Assembly: GCA_037447655.1 (NCBI GenBank)
Contig: JBBHKE010002748.1
Coordinates: 203,812-267,811, forward strand
Direction: 5' to 3'
From: Zygnema cylindricum
Lineage: Eukaryota > Streptophyta > Zygnematophyceae > Zygnematales > Zygnemataceae
DNA: 64,000 nucleotides
Both the position numbers and the translations under genes were made by a program. The notes beneath the pieces were generated by a model that did no database searches, had not been told where the DNA came from, and was given only the letters and a program-made list of their open reading frames with translations. Positions 1-11,400 of this stretch are shown piece after piece; position 1 is the stretch's first letter, and each line of letters starts with the position of its first letter.

Positions 1-604
1 CACCCGGATTCTTGCTACTAGGATCTTAGACACTCTCACCATTCTTCATAGATTTCACTTTAGTTAGCTCATCCTTTGTCAAAAACAAAACATAAGCTTG
101 CAATTGAGTTATATTGGTGGCTTGCTCACACCTTTTTCCATCATTCAAGAGGCAGGAGTCTTGTCAGCCACCGTGGTAAAAGAATGGATAACCATCGTAA
201 AAACACATTTTCTGTCGTCACAAGTCAAAACACATGTGTCTTTGCATATGCACTTTAGTGAGTTCCTACCTTCACTAGATTTTGCATTGAATTTTGCATG
301 ATCCTTGAATCTTCATCCCTTGTTTCTTCCATCTCTACCTCTCTTGTCTCGTCAACTGCAATGCTCTGACTTACCAAGCCTCCGTTTCTTGCCAGCGTTA
401 TAACCCCAGAGCTCTTTTCTCCTTGATAGTGAAGCCCAGATCCTTGATTCATGATTAGACTGACATGGCTTATTCCATAGTTTATTTTCCCTAGTGTTCT
501 CTCTAGCTCGCAACTTCGTCCGAGACAATGAACCTAATTACAACCATTTTCCTTTGAGTCTTCACATCGACATTCTGAAGAACTGCGTCTCTGCTTATAT
601 CATC

Positions 605-1036
605 CTACACCTTATCCAACCCATCTTGTACTTCCTCCGACCTAACCCCAACTGTCACTTTTTTAGCAACTTGTGCTCTAACATCTAGGGCTTTGACAGG
701 TATAAGTGGTGCTTTGCCTGCGGCACTTGAAGTCTCCCTGCAGTGCAAAAATGCAAAGATCAACTGCTGGTTCGATGGATTTCCGGACTGTAGATAATGG
801 AGAATTTTGAGAAAATCGGGAGGGGGGAAATTATGAACTTGAGGATCTAATCTACAAGCTCTTTGGACACTACACCAACAACGGGCAATGGGAACTTTTA
901 GAACGTAGAATAACAGGACGTTCCAAACTCCAAGAAAAAACAACGACAAGAGTAGGGTGGCAAGAAATGATGAGGAATGAAGACAAGAACAAAATGTGAA
1001 GGTGGTACTACAAAACAACAAGCTGTTATTACCCAA
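605..1036 (-). other. Possible further exon downstream of the PHD segment
   Basis: A 143-codon minus-strand frame contains a plausible protein-like stretch, DPQVHNFPPPDFLKILHYL, followed by a serine-rich tail. It lies in the right place and strand to be a later exon of the PTM-like gene, but I recognise no domain. The N-terminal half is low-complexity and phenylalanine-rich, as expected of non-coding DNA. It may be chance. The flanking bases 1-604 hold only short unrecognised frames. Confidence 0.18.
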
Positions 1037-1332
1037 TCAAGGGAAGTGGAATATGGAGAGAACAAGATCACATACTGAAAACTTAAAAAAGGGAGGAAGA
1101 GAGAACAAAGAACAATAAGATTAGTGAAAGCCAAGCCGCTAGGCCAAAGAAAAAGATTATCTAAGGAAAACCAAAAAAAGAAGACTGCCATAACAGAAGC
1201 AACTGATTTCTGCAAATATATCTAGTGATTATCTTACATTAGCACGTGGTCGCAGATGAACCATTATGATTAACCCATAGAGTCGATGTCAAGTTTCTCC
1301 ATTCTTAAACTACGGGGCATTTTGGTTCCTAA

Positions 1333-1976
1333 CTATGACCGCTTCTCCAACCCACACTCTGGGAAATTCCAATCTCCTGAAGGCAGCAAATGCTTTGGAG
1401 CTCCTACACACCGAGAGTGAAACACCGCAAGACAGCCGTCAGAGCAAATTAAATGGCCATCCATGCCACAAAAAATACATTCGTCCAGATTTCTGTCAAT
1501 ATCAGGAGTTCCAAGATCTCTCAATGAGAATTCTTTATCGTCAATTCCATGTTTTCCTTCCTTTCCGACTTTTCGGGGCCTCCCTCTTTTTCTCGTACTA
1601 TTCAGTCTAATTAAAACATGAGAAACAGGCTCCACTCTCAAATCATTCTCTTGTCCCACTTCTTGATCTATCTCTTCAGTACTTCCCTCCGCTTGCATGG
1701 GTCTGAGCATTTCAGCTCTTAATCTTTGAGTGTGTAACAAATCATGACAAAGAAATAACAGAACTGTTAGTTTGACGCAGACAGGAAGCTGGTAGTAGAC
1801 AACGGAAAAGGCAAGGACCTTCCTGAAATTTTTCCCTCTATGGTGAGTTAACGTAGAAGCTGCTACATAGACTACTATATACTTTGGCCATGTCACTTCG
1901 TCCAATCGGCTCCACTCAATGCGCCTGCAAACTCGCATACAATAATGAATGCAGAGAGCATAGCCACAAACCCATC
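1333..1976 (-). pseudogene. WHIM-like segment and degenerate PHD finger of the PTM-like gene
   Basis: This 215-codon frame overlaps the end of the DDT frame by a few bases, so it needs a frameshift or an intron. Early in it, RIEWSRLDEVTWPKYIVVY matches the W.LD..TWP.Y signature that follows DDT domains. Near the end, CIFCGMDGHLICSDGC..VFHSRC..., then SGDWNFPEC, is clearly a PTM-type C4HC3 PHD finger, which reads histone H3 tails in related proteins. Two zinc ligands are missing. The usual CDGC is SDGC, so Cys3 has become Ser. The usual W-aromatic-CPEC is WNFPEC, so Cys7 has become Phe. The frame stops seven codons after the PHD. The loss of ligands suggests relaxed selection. Confidence 0.6.
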
Positions 1977-2930
1977 TCAAACAGGACTGAATACCGGTGG
2001 AAGGATTTTGACCATGTCTTCTAAACGATCTTGAAGAGCTCGGAGGAGCATGACATGGAGATAATCTATGAGGGAGTTGGGCTGAAGGTTGTCCAAAGCT
2101 TTTGAAAACGCCTGGAGAGTAAACAGACTCAAATAGAGCTGCTGCCTGAATGATCGCAAGAAGTTGTACATTGAAAAAAAGTCAAGGAGGGCTAATCTTG
2201 ACACATGGATGTCTGAGGAACTAGGCAAAGGGAATGGGGTCTCAACCATTTAAGGAGAAGATTCTTTTTCGAACTCGAAAGTTCTCTCCATCCGCGGGGA
2301 GTTTACAGTCAGAAGTGAATGAAGACGATCTCTCTCTATGGAGGTAGCCACTGTTGACAGCTTTAAATCAAATTCACTTTCCACCCCTTCCGCATAATTC
2401 ACATAGGCACGGGATGTCCGCCTCGCTTCCCTACAAGCTACCGCTCCCCTCTTTATTCTTTTCCTAACAATCACGCCTTTATCGTTATTGTTATGAAACA
2501 CCATGGACACACTCTTTTTTTTACCGCGGCTACCTTGTCGTGCTGTCTTTGATGAAAAGGGTTCAGACTGATCCATGGAAAAATCCTCATGCGAATTGTC
2601 CCATTTTGGTTTAATAAGGTTGAGAGGACTGATGTCTGTAGCTGCAAATGCCAAAACAAAATAGTGTCTGCTACTTCCAAACTCCCTAGGACTTCTTGTT
2701 TCCACCCTCCTATCTATTTCCAAACAATTACCGCTTTCGTTACCGGTTTCGTTACCGGTTTTGTTACCTGCCCCATTGCACGTTTCAGCTGTTTGCCGGG
2801 GCGTCGATTGCACCCGATTGTCCTCCAACAAATCCTTATCTTCCGCATCATTCTTTTTAACAGCTTGACCACGTCTTATTGTAGGTACACGTTTTAACCG
2901 GCCACTACCTTTCGGTCTCCATCTTCCCTT
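1977..2930 (-). pseudogene. Basic linker and DDT domain of the PTM-like gene
   Basis: From about 2930 the frame reads a Lys/Arg/Gly-rich stretch (KKGRWRPKGSGRLKR), then a GN[KE]TGN repeat near 2735-2765, then a charged linker. A TAA stop at 2250-2252 interrupts the frame. Directly after it, in the same frame, 90 codons read LPSSSDIHVSRLALLDFF, ..YNFLRSF..QLYLSLFTL, then LIDYLHVMLLRAL. That is the hydrophobic pattern of the DDT helical domain, which mediates DNA or partner binding in ISWI-associated and PTM proteins. The short direct repeats of GTAACGAAACCG around 2737-2762 encode the GNETGN run. The in-frame stop immediately before the DDT domain argues for a pseudogene unless an intron removes it. 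Confidence 0.6.
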
Positions 2931-3127
2931 TTTTATAATACCTTTTACTACTCCTCCTATTTCTCACTCCCCCTTATCTTTGGCTGCTCCTGTGATCGCT
3001 TTTGCAGTCTCATATCTTGTCTCTTGCCTCCCTTCTCTGTTTTCTCTCGTTCCTCCTTTCCCCCTTTCCTCTCTATACGTCTCCTCCCCTCTTGTTTAAT
3101 CTTTGTTGATCTTTGGCCACTTATCTT

Positions 3128-3313
3128 TTACAATCCATTACAATTCTTCAGAATTTTAGGCAATCCTACGTCCTTCTCGTCATTATAGTTGCAAACTATC
3201 CAAATGAATCCTTGAACCCTATTATATGATTGTACAGTACCACGGAAATCCTTTGAACCTAAACCTCCAAAAGCTTTTCTAACACCCAACTCCACATAGA
3301 CTTCAAAATCCAT
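3128..3313 (-). pseudogene. Tudor-like module of the PTM-like gene
   Basis: This 61-codon open segment contains the stretch LGVRKAFGG, then FRGTVQSYN, then a short aromatic-acidic run ending DEKDVGLPK. That is the layout of the PTM/DIR17-type Tudor domain: a G.V.K.FGG start, an F.GTV..Y turn and an acidic DxxD/E end. In the family this small beta-barrel is thought to bind histone tails. It sits about 200 bases upstream, on the minus strand, of the basic linker and DDT segment, which is the usual order in PTM proteins. The true exon ends cannot be fixed from the sequence. The 5' start of the gene is probably further upstream (beyond 3313), where nothing recognisable was found. Confidence 0.55.
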
Positions 3314-3510
3314 CTCAATCTGCAGCGTTTCTCATGGACTCAGAAACTGATTGAAGCCGAGAAACGTATAGGACCAGTTTTCGGTTCAAGTCTGCAGTTT
3401 TATTGAATTGGAGAATAAAAAGTAGCTCATGATTCCCTGCAAGAAAATGGCAACAACAAGTTTTACTACCGAAAAGTGATTCGGGTTCTACTCTAAAGTA
3501 AAACAACAAA

Positions 3511-5090
3511 GGAAGATCAAACGGGTGATGCCGTAGTTCCTTCTGATAGACATAGTTAGACTACAATTAGACCCAACATGTTATGGTTTGACCGACATGT
3601 TTTTACTTTTTTCATTTTTTTTAAGTTGTGGGGGAGAAGGCCAAACAAATGGGTAGGAAATGTCATGTCGCATGTTTTCGTTCAAAATATTCGCGCCCCA
3701 AAAATCGAGAATCCCCCAAATGCGGTGAGCTTGACGTGTGGGGCCGTGCATCCGGCTTGCTCTATCGGAAGCGTCAGTACAATCTTAGGTACCGTTGCCA
3801 GCTTTAGAGCGTGTTTTGATGCTATTTCAAACAAGAGAAATGAGCTTGTCGTTTTAGACGCCTCTCTTGGCGTTGAAGCATTTCCTCAGTTAGGAGGTCT
3901 TATATATAGCGGAAAAAAGTCTTCTGTAAACAATGTCCGCAGTTGGACTCTTGTACGGCAAAGTACGGAAAAAGACAGTTACTTCAAGGACGTTTACTGG
4001 CTAAAATGAAAAATGCGATAGTAAGATACGAGTATCCCTCTCGAATGATTGGCTAGTTCGTCTGGAACGAAGTGTAGTCAGTAGATGGACGAGAAATTGG
4101 TCTCAGGGTGGTGTTCAATAAGGAAATTCTGAAGTGGTACGACCAACTCTACGGGCTGGGTTAATTGAGACGATGTTTCATCACGTAGAGCCTGTAAACC
4201 ACGTTTTCTACATTGACTGGTACCACGTAAGCAACGATCAGATATTGAATATCCTTAAATTTTTTAACACCAACAAATTTAACTTCAAATGTTCACTTTG
4301 TGTACCATGTACCTACGTCATAGTTGTTCGAAACGCATTTTACCCACGATTCAACCTCGCGAATAATACGAGGAAATCGGAGAAGTCAATTAAAAAAATC
4401 TTAGAAATCGTTAATGAATTTTTGTACGTACAAATTCCGTACATAAATAATGAATTGAACATGTACCGCAGTTTGTATGTCTCTTGGTAAATGAGTGGTA
4501 AAAAAAATTCATGAAATAAATAAAAACCACATTACGTGTGTGTAACTGAACATCTACATCAACTGGTTGCCGACAACGCTGTTCAAGGATTTTTTACCAA
4601 TCTGTCGAGCTAAGATCAATTCGTGGATAATGCCAAGTTCAATTCCTTGATTATGACGTCTTTTTGTCAGGTGTCTCCGTCTATCTGACACTATCTAACA
4701 CGCAGCCATGGCCTTCTCTCTCTACCTTTTGGAGAGCATATGACTGCAAAAAAGCAAAGTACAAGCCATATGCAAATGACATTTTTCATCATTCAACATT
4801 GCACGACTTAACATGTTAAAAATGTAAAAAAAAACAATCACATTAAATCAAAAAAGAAATACATATATGTCCCTCATCTATCTTTACCCTAAATCTTCTT
4901 CCCCTACATCGAAGTCCATCATATCTTGTATTGGGATTTTTTGGTGTTTCCCACCTTTTTTTTTTCGGGAGTCAAGAAGACTTTACTGACACCTCTCACT
5001 GTAGTAACATCGATTCTGATTTTGAACACACTACATTTAGGTAACATTTTTTGAAAGCTTGCTTGTAATATACTGTGGAATGAAGAGACT
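3511..5090. other. AT-rich stretch with no supported gene
   Basis: Short open frames (for example 3578-4009 and 4134-4490 on the plus strand) show no domain, no codon-bias signal I can judge, and no relatives elsewhere in the window. No terminal repeats or tandem repeats were found by eye. I see nothing supportable here. Confidence 0.5.
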
Positions 5091-5094
5091 GTGC

Positions 5095-5190
5095 ACATAA
5101 GATACTGTGGACATAATATTCTGCGGACATAAGATATCGTGGACATAATATATTGTGGACAAATGATACTGTGGACATGTGATAGAGACT
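5095..5190. repeat. 18-bp minisatellite, about 5 copies
   Basis: The unit GACATAAGATACTGTG plus two variable bases recurs about five times with point changes. This is why the overlapping minus-strand frames show repeated hydrophobic peptides. They are shadows of the repeat, not genes. Confidence 0.7.
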
Positions 5191-7315
5191 CTTATTATAC
5201 AAAATGAGTAGTATATGGATTACATTAGGGACCACTTTTTATTCAATTAACTGATACAAGCCATTCTAAGTTCCTCATCCACATTACTTTACCACACTAT
5301 TTTTGGGAAGCGATTTAGCACGCTTCTTTTTTACAAGAGAGGGTTGCAACGAACTTGATTCATTTTCCGTAGCAACCAAAGATATAAAAAAACCCAAGGA
5401 TTTTACTTATGGAATTTTTGAAAATATAAAAAAGAAAAAAAGTGGCTTGAAATCCTTCAGAATGTTTTTGGATGTATGTTTGCTAATGCTCAATTTTTTT
5501 TTGGCATGTAAAAAATTTCGCCATGGTAGTATCCTCTTTTCAACCTCTCTCCTAAGTTTTTTGTCTTGTGCATGTTGTCACTCATTAAGCCAAATGTCAA
5601 ACAAAAAAATATGTTAAAAGTTAAGCAAGATGTCATTTTTATACCATACTAAGGTTCACAATTTCATGGAATTATGTGGGATGTTGCATAGTTTATGCTG
5701 CAATTTATTTTATGCTTGTACTTGACACTCAAAATTGTACTTGTGCCTGAATTTTGTTTGAAGTTCCCTTTTATTTTTTTGTAGAGCTTTGTCGTGTCCA
5801 TGGGCAAGTGTCCGCCACCACCGACATTTCTGGTCAACGGTCATTATCCTAAAACCCCCGATATTTGTAGTCACCGATCAGATTTGACATTTTTAGTCAG
5901 CGGTCAATGTCCTACACCTTCAAAATTTGTAGAGTTTACGAAACTTTGACATCGACCGAGCGCGGTTCCAGACTAACATCGCACTCGCACTTGTTTGTTT
6001 GTTTTAGCCGGTTTTGAGATTCGTTTTCGGGAGTCATGGTGTGTCCCCATATAATCAGTACTTTGATAAACTGTGGTGAAGATTCTCTGTACTACTTTGA
6101 AGAGCGTCCAAATGTGCGAAAATAAAATCGGAACTTTGAAATGTGACGGTTGTAGACATAGGTACAAGTTGTGACGATTGAAGGCGACTACAAAACTTCT
6201 GACGATTAGTGACGCCAACATAAACTACGACAATGGTAGACGTTTTTTTGTGAAATTGTAAATGTTTAGGGTTTGGTGACATTGTGATTGCTCACTTGTG
6301 ACAACGTCGACGTCACTGATTTAAAAACTTTTCGCCATGGTTTCCTGATTTCATTTTTTTGACTTTTTTCACTCGATTTGCCATTAAAAAAAAAAACCTA
6401 AAAATTGTCAAAATAAAAATAAAAATCAGAGATCTTTCATTTTATATCAATATTGTCGTGCCTTATTATAAAAAAGTGTGAGATGATAGCCATAATGTGA
6501 GAGGGAGAGGGGAGAGGCAACGACGGGGCAAAATTTTGAAAAGGGCCATGAATGAAAGTAGAAGTTCGAGACCCCTTCAAATTTTTTTTCCGTACATGCG
6601 ATTGACGGGCACGGAGAAAAATAGCGAGGACTCTCCTTCGCCCTAAAATTTTCCCGCTCGCGTGACGTGTATGTTGGTCGTTGTTCATTCGCTCTTTGGG
6701 CCGTACTTTAACTAAAAACACCCCCTCGAGGTGATTATGGATGAAGTTTCTTTATGGGCTGGATTTCTTTTCCTCGAGGGCCGAAAAGGGGAAAACACCA
6801 AAATGAGTTCACATGACGAGAAGAACGCTATACATTCAAAGTATGATTTGATTTTTAGTGTAATTTGGTTAAAACGATTTTCTTGTACGGCTGAAGTTTT
6901 TGTCAAAGTTCCCCAAATTTTAAGGCAAAAAGACAGAGAAAAGTAGACATTTTAAAAAATGGGGACACCCCCTCAGACGTCAAAAGTACATCCATCAAAA
7001 TTTGTTGCCATGATTTAACCGCTTGCGGTGAGTAATAATTGTGTTAGTGAATAATGTTTATCCAACAACGGGCAAAATGTTGTAAAATTAAAGCGTTTCA
7101 CTAAGGGTATGTCCCCATGTGCATAAGTAAGGGTTTTTTTCTGTCGTTTTCTTGTAAACCTTAGTGCCGTACTGCCTAAGTTGCAACCGTACAAAGGAAT
7201 CGCAAATTTGTCAGGAACAATTTCCGTCACCGTCGAAGTTAAGATGTACGAAAAATTATCGTCTTGTGTTTTTCGACCCACGGCCACGACAAAAAAAGTC
7301 ATCTTCAAACTTATC
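5191..7315. other. Non-coding AT-rich stretch with weak local repeats
   Basis: No frame in this stretch matches anything I recognise. There is a weak twofold repeat of a GACATTT...GGTCAACGGTCA-type sequence (about 5822-5860 and 5887-5920), and runs of T or A near 6354-6400. It looks like old, decayed transposon or intergenic DNA. Confidence 0.4.
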
Positions 7316-7344
7316 TTTAAAACACATCGGCGATGTGTTTTAAA
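7316..7344. repeat. Perfect 29-bp palindrome
   Basis: Fourteen-base arms (TTTAAAACACATCG and its exact complement) flank a single central G at 7330. A second, imperfect hairpin (TTTCGAT...ATCGAAA) follows within 40 bases. Because of the palindrome, both strands read the same peptide KTHRRCVLK in one frame. No flanking terminal repeats were seen. Confidence 0.85.
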
Positions 7345-7423
7345 AGTAAATGTTTTCGATAAACAAATCGAAACACATTTTCTCACGTGCGGTAATGTCC
7401 AAAAAATTTCAAACGATTTCTAG

Positions 7424-7525
7424 CGACAAAGAAAAGTACAAAATTCACTATGTTCTGTCCGTTATTGTCTAGTACGACAATGAAAAGTACACGATTTGTT
7501 TTGTTTTGTCCGTTTCGCCTAGTAC
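7424..7525. repeat. Imperfect tandem duplication of about 50 bp
   Basis: Two adjacent units begin GACAAAGAAAAGTACA and GACAATGAAAAGTACA. Both contain TCTGTCCGTT or TTTGTCCGTT, and both end CTAGTAC. The units differ at several positions, so this is an old local duplication. Confidence 0.6.
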
Positions 7526-7666
7526 ATATTTTTTTTTTGAAGGGGTCTTAAGATTTTGATTCCATTTCACGTCAAGCGTACAAAAGACGCAATACCCAAG
7601 CACATCTTTTTAAAACCGTGAAACGGCACAGGCTGTAAGGTTGTACGTCTACAATGTCACGGTAAA

Positions 7667-8488
7667 TGTTAAAATAACTAGTTTTTAGGTATTTTATAGG
7701 TCTAAAATATTAGAAGAAACAAATAAAGAAAATGCAGACAGCCTGACTCCATCTCTCCTCTCTTGCCCCCATACTTGGTAGTCACTGAAAGAGAGAGAGA
7801 GAGCGATGGAGCCATGGCTGCCTCCGCTCCAATGAAAGACTAAAGAGTGACTTAAGATACTCTCAACAAAAGGTTGAGTGCGGTAGGACTCGAACCTCCG
7901 AGCGGCATAGCTCGGCGTAGCCGTTAGCTCTAACCAGTCTGCCGTAGAAGTCTGTTAGGAGATATAAGGTTTGATATTTATTTAAACTATTGTATGGTAC
8001 TGAAACCTATTAAGTGAAATATGAACGAATGAACATAGAACTAGTTAAGGTTTAGTGCGGACGTCATTTCGCACGAAACAAATGAATCGGACATTTGTTT
8101 CGACGGTCGACATTTAATGTCAGATTTAATCCGACAACACACATCATCACCGATATTGCGAAATGGTCACTTTGGCTTTTATAGACGTGGCATGACCTGT
8201 CGCCGCGTGGAAGGATGACATTCAATCGCGCGTGTTCCGGGGAACATATGAACGAGTGGAAAAGTGACACGCGTCCATCAGTGGCCTTGTCATACACAGG
8301 CCTTACAGAAATGACATTGGCCGTAGTACCTTTCTGTACTTTACAATCATATGATTGTTTTGTACTTCAGTAGATAGCGGTTGTGACAGGGGTTTAGGAC
8401 TTAGGAAAATTTGGTAGGTAGTCACCTCTCTCTAAGAGAGCTTTGTATAAAATTTGCATTTTTGTCGGTTTATAACTTATCGGTCGCT
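7667..8488 (+). mobile_element. C1: truncated solo LTR of Copia family C
   Basis: The sequence starts TGTTAAAATAACTAG, close to the TGTTAAAATCACTAG start of the C2 LTR at 31748. It follows that LTR through the U3 stem-loop (about 7734-7822), the antisense tRNA-like block (about 7875-7945) and a TATA box (8446-8454). Homology is lost about 35 bases after the TATA box, exactly where the 40-bp satellite begins. The leader hairpins, the LTR 3' end and all internal sequence are therefore missing. It is an LTR fragment, not a complete solo LTR, so no target duplication can be shown. Confidence 0.8.
7875..7945 (-). ncRNA. tRNA-like A/B-box block antisense in the C1 LTR
   Basis: On the minus strand the LTR reads an A-box-like ACTGGTTAGAGC (about 7928-7939) and then, about 40 bases later, GGTTCGAGTCC. 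The second is a perfect match to the Pol III B-box consensus (complement at 7886-7896). Between them is a perfect 6-bp hairpin (CCGAGC, 6-nt loop, GCTCGG). I could not fold a full cloverleaf with a matching acceptor stem, so I call it tRNA-like, not a tRNA gene. Confidence 0.45.
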
Positions 8489-11400
8489 AAAAGCTTTTAG
8501 GATACAATTCTTGTTATCGCTAACAATTTGTGTAATTTAGGTTACAATTCTTGTTATTGCTAACAATTTGTGTAATTTAGGTAACAATTTTTGTTATCGC
8601 TAACAATTTTTGAAATTAAGGTAACAATTTTATTTATCGCTAACAGTTTTTGTAATTTAGGTAACAATTCTTGTTATCGCAAACAGTTTGTGTAATTTAG
8701 GTAACAATTCTTGTTATCGCTAACAATTTGTGTAATTTAGGTTACAATTTTTTTTATCGCTAACAGTTTGTGTAAGTTAGATAACAATTCCTGTTAGCAT
8801 TAGCAGTTTGTGTAAGTTAGGTAACCAATCTTGTTAGTGCTAAGAATTTATCGAAGTTAGGTAACAAACCTTGTTAGCGCTAACTGTTTGTGTAATTTAG
8901 GTTAAAATTCTTGTTAATACTAACTGTTTGTGTAGTTTAGGTAACAATTCTTGTTATCGCTAGCTGGTTGTGTAATTTAGCTAACAATTCTTGTTATCGC
9001 TAACACTTTGTGAAATATAAATAACAATTTTTGTTATCTCTAACAGTTTGTGAAATTTAGGTAACAATCCTTGTTATTGCTAACAGTTTGTGTAATTTAG
9101 GTAACAATTCTTGTTATCGCTAATAGCTTGTGTAATTTATATATCCATTCTTGTTATCTCTAACAATTTGTGTAATTTAGGTTACAATTCTTGTTATCGC
9201 TAAAAATTTGTGTAATTTAGGTTACAATTTTTGTTATCGCTAACAGTTTGTGTAAGTTAGGAAACCATTCTTGTTAGCGCTAACAGTTTGTGTAATTTAG
9301 GTAACATATCTTGTTATCGCTAACTGTTTGTGTAATTTAGGAAACAATTCTTGTTATCGCTAACAGTTATTGTACTTTAGGTTACAATTCTTGTTTTCGC
9401 TAACTGTTTGTGTTATTTAGGAAACAGTTCCAGTTATTGCTAAAAGTTTGTGTTGTTTAGCTAACAATTCTTGTTATCGTTAACAGTTTGTGTAATTTAG
9501 GTTACAATTCCTGTTATTGCTAACTATTTGTGTAATTTAGGTTACAATTCTTGTTATCGCTAACAGTTTGTGTAATTAAGGTAACAATTCTTGTTATCGC
9601 TTAAAGTTTGTGTAAGTTAGGTAATCATTTTTGTTAGCGCTAATAGTTTGTGTAATTTAGGTTACAATTTTTGTTATCACTAACTGTTTCTGTAATTTAG
9701 GTAACAATTCTTGTTATTGCTAACAATTTGTGTAATTTAGGTTACAATTCTTGTTATCGCTAACAATTTGTGTAATTTAGGTTACAATTTTTGTTATTGC
9801 TACTATTTTGTGTAATTTAGGTAACAATTCTTGTTATCGCTAACAGTTTGTGTGAGTTAGGTAACCATTCTTGTTAGCGCTAACAGTTTGTGTAAGTTAG
9901 ATAACAATTCCTGTTTTCGCTAACTGTTTGTGTAATTTAGGTTACAATTCCTGTTATCGCTAACTGTTTGTGTAATTTAGGGAACAGTTCTTGTTATTGC
10001 TAATAATTTGTGTAATTTAGGTTACAATTTTTATATATCGCTACTATTTTGTGTAATTTAGGTTACAATTCTTGTTATCGCTAACATTTTGTGTAAGTTA
10101 GGTAACCATTCTTATTAGCGCTAACAGTTTGTGTATGTTTGATAACAATTCCTGTTATCGCTAACTGTTTGTGTAATTTAGGTAACAATTCCTGTTATCG
10201 CTAACTCTTTGTGTAATTAAGGTAACAATTCTTGTTATCGCTAACAGTTTGTGTAATTTAGGTAACAATTCTTGTTATCGCTAACAATTTGTGTAATTAA
10301 GGTTACAATTGTTGTTATCGCTAACTATTTGTGTACTTTAGGTTACAATTCTTGTTATCGCTAACTGTTAATGTAATTTAGGTAACAATTTTTGTTATCT
10401 CTAACTGTTTGTAAAGTTTAGGTCACAATTCTTGTTATCGCTAATTGTTTGTGTAATTTCGGTAACAATTTTTGTTATCGCTAACAATTTGTGTAATTAA
10501 GGTTATAATTATTGTTATCGCAAACTGTTTGTGTAATTTAGGTTACAATTTTTGTTATCGCTAACAGTTTGTGTAATTTAGGTAACAATTTTTGTTTTCG
10601 CTAACTGTTTGTGTAATTTAGGTAACAATTCTTGTTATCGCTAACTATTTGTGTATTTAGGTTACAATTATGTTATCACTAATACTTTGTGTAATTTAGG
10701 TAACAATTTTTGTTATAGCTAACAGTTTGTGTAATCCTGGTAACAATTCTTGTTATCGCTAACAATTTGTGTAATTTAGGTTACAATTCATGTTATCGCT
10801 AACTATTTGTGTAATTTAGGTTACAATTCATGTTATCGCTAACAGTTGTGTAATTTAGGTAACAATTTTTGATATCGCTTAAAATTTTTGTAAGTTAGGT
10901 TACCATTTTTGTTAGCGCTAATAGTTTGTGTAAGTTAGATAAAAATTCTTGTTATCGCTAACAGTTTGTGTAATTTAGGAAACAATTCTTGTTATCGCTA
11001 ACATTTTTTAGGTAACAATTCTTGTTATCGCTAAAAATTTTAGGTAATAATTCTTGTTATCGCTAACAATTTTTAGGTAACAATTCTTGTTATCGCTAAC
11101 AATTTGTGTAAATTTGGTAACCATTCTTGTTAGCGTTAACATTTTGTGCAATTTAGGTTACAATTTTTGTTATCGCTAACAATTTTTGTAATTTAGGTAA
11201 CAATTTTTGTTATCGCTAACAGTTTGTGTAAGGTAGGTAACCATTCTTGTTAGCGCTAACAATTTTTGTAATTTAGGTAACAATTCTTGTTATCGCTAAC
11301 AATTTGTGTAATTTAGGTAACAATTTTTGTTATCGCTAACAATTTTTGTAATTAAGGTAACAATTTTTGTTATCGCTAACAGTTTGTGTAAGTTAGGTAA

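Larger units (their letters stand above)
1333..3313 (-). pseudogene. PTM-like Tudor-DDT-PHD chromatin-protein gene, degraded
   Basis: Read on the minus strand, three segments appear in the order expected of plant PTM-type proteins (PHD transcription factors with a DDT domain). These are a Tudor-like module (3300-3128), a basic linker with a DDT domain (2930-1977), and a WHIM-like stretch followed by a PHD finger (about 1960-1333). PTM-family proteins are chromatin readers and transcription regulators, with chloroplast-to-nucleus signalling reported in Arabidopsis; that role is family knowledge, not visible here. The segments are broken by an in-frame TAA at 2250-2252, a frame change near 1977 and loss of two PHD zinc ligands. 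Introns could explain the frame change but not the lost ligands. No continuation after the PHD finger could be assigned with confidence. I read this as a decaying copy or pseudogene; a multi-exon gene with altered function is the alternative. Confidence 0.6.

Noticed and set aside
3578-4490. Two plus-strand frames of 143 and 118 codons
   Set aside because: They show no domain, no repeat relatives and AT-driven composition. There is no support for a gene.
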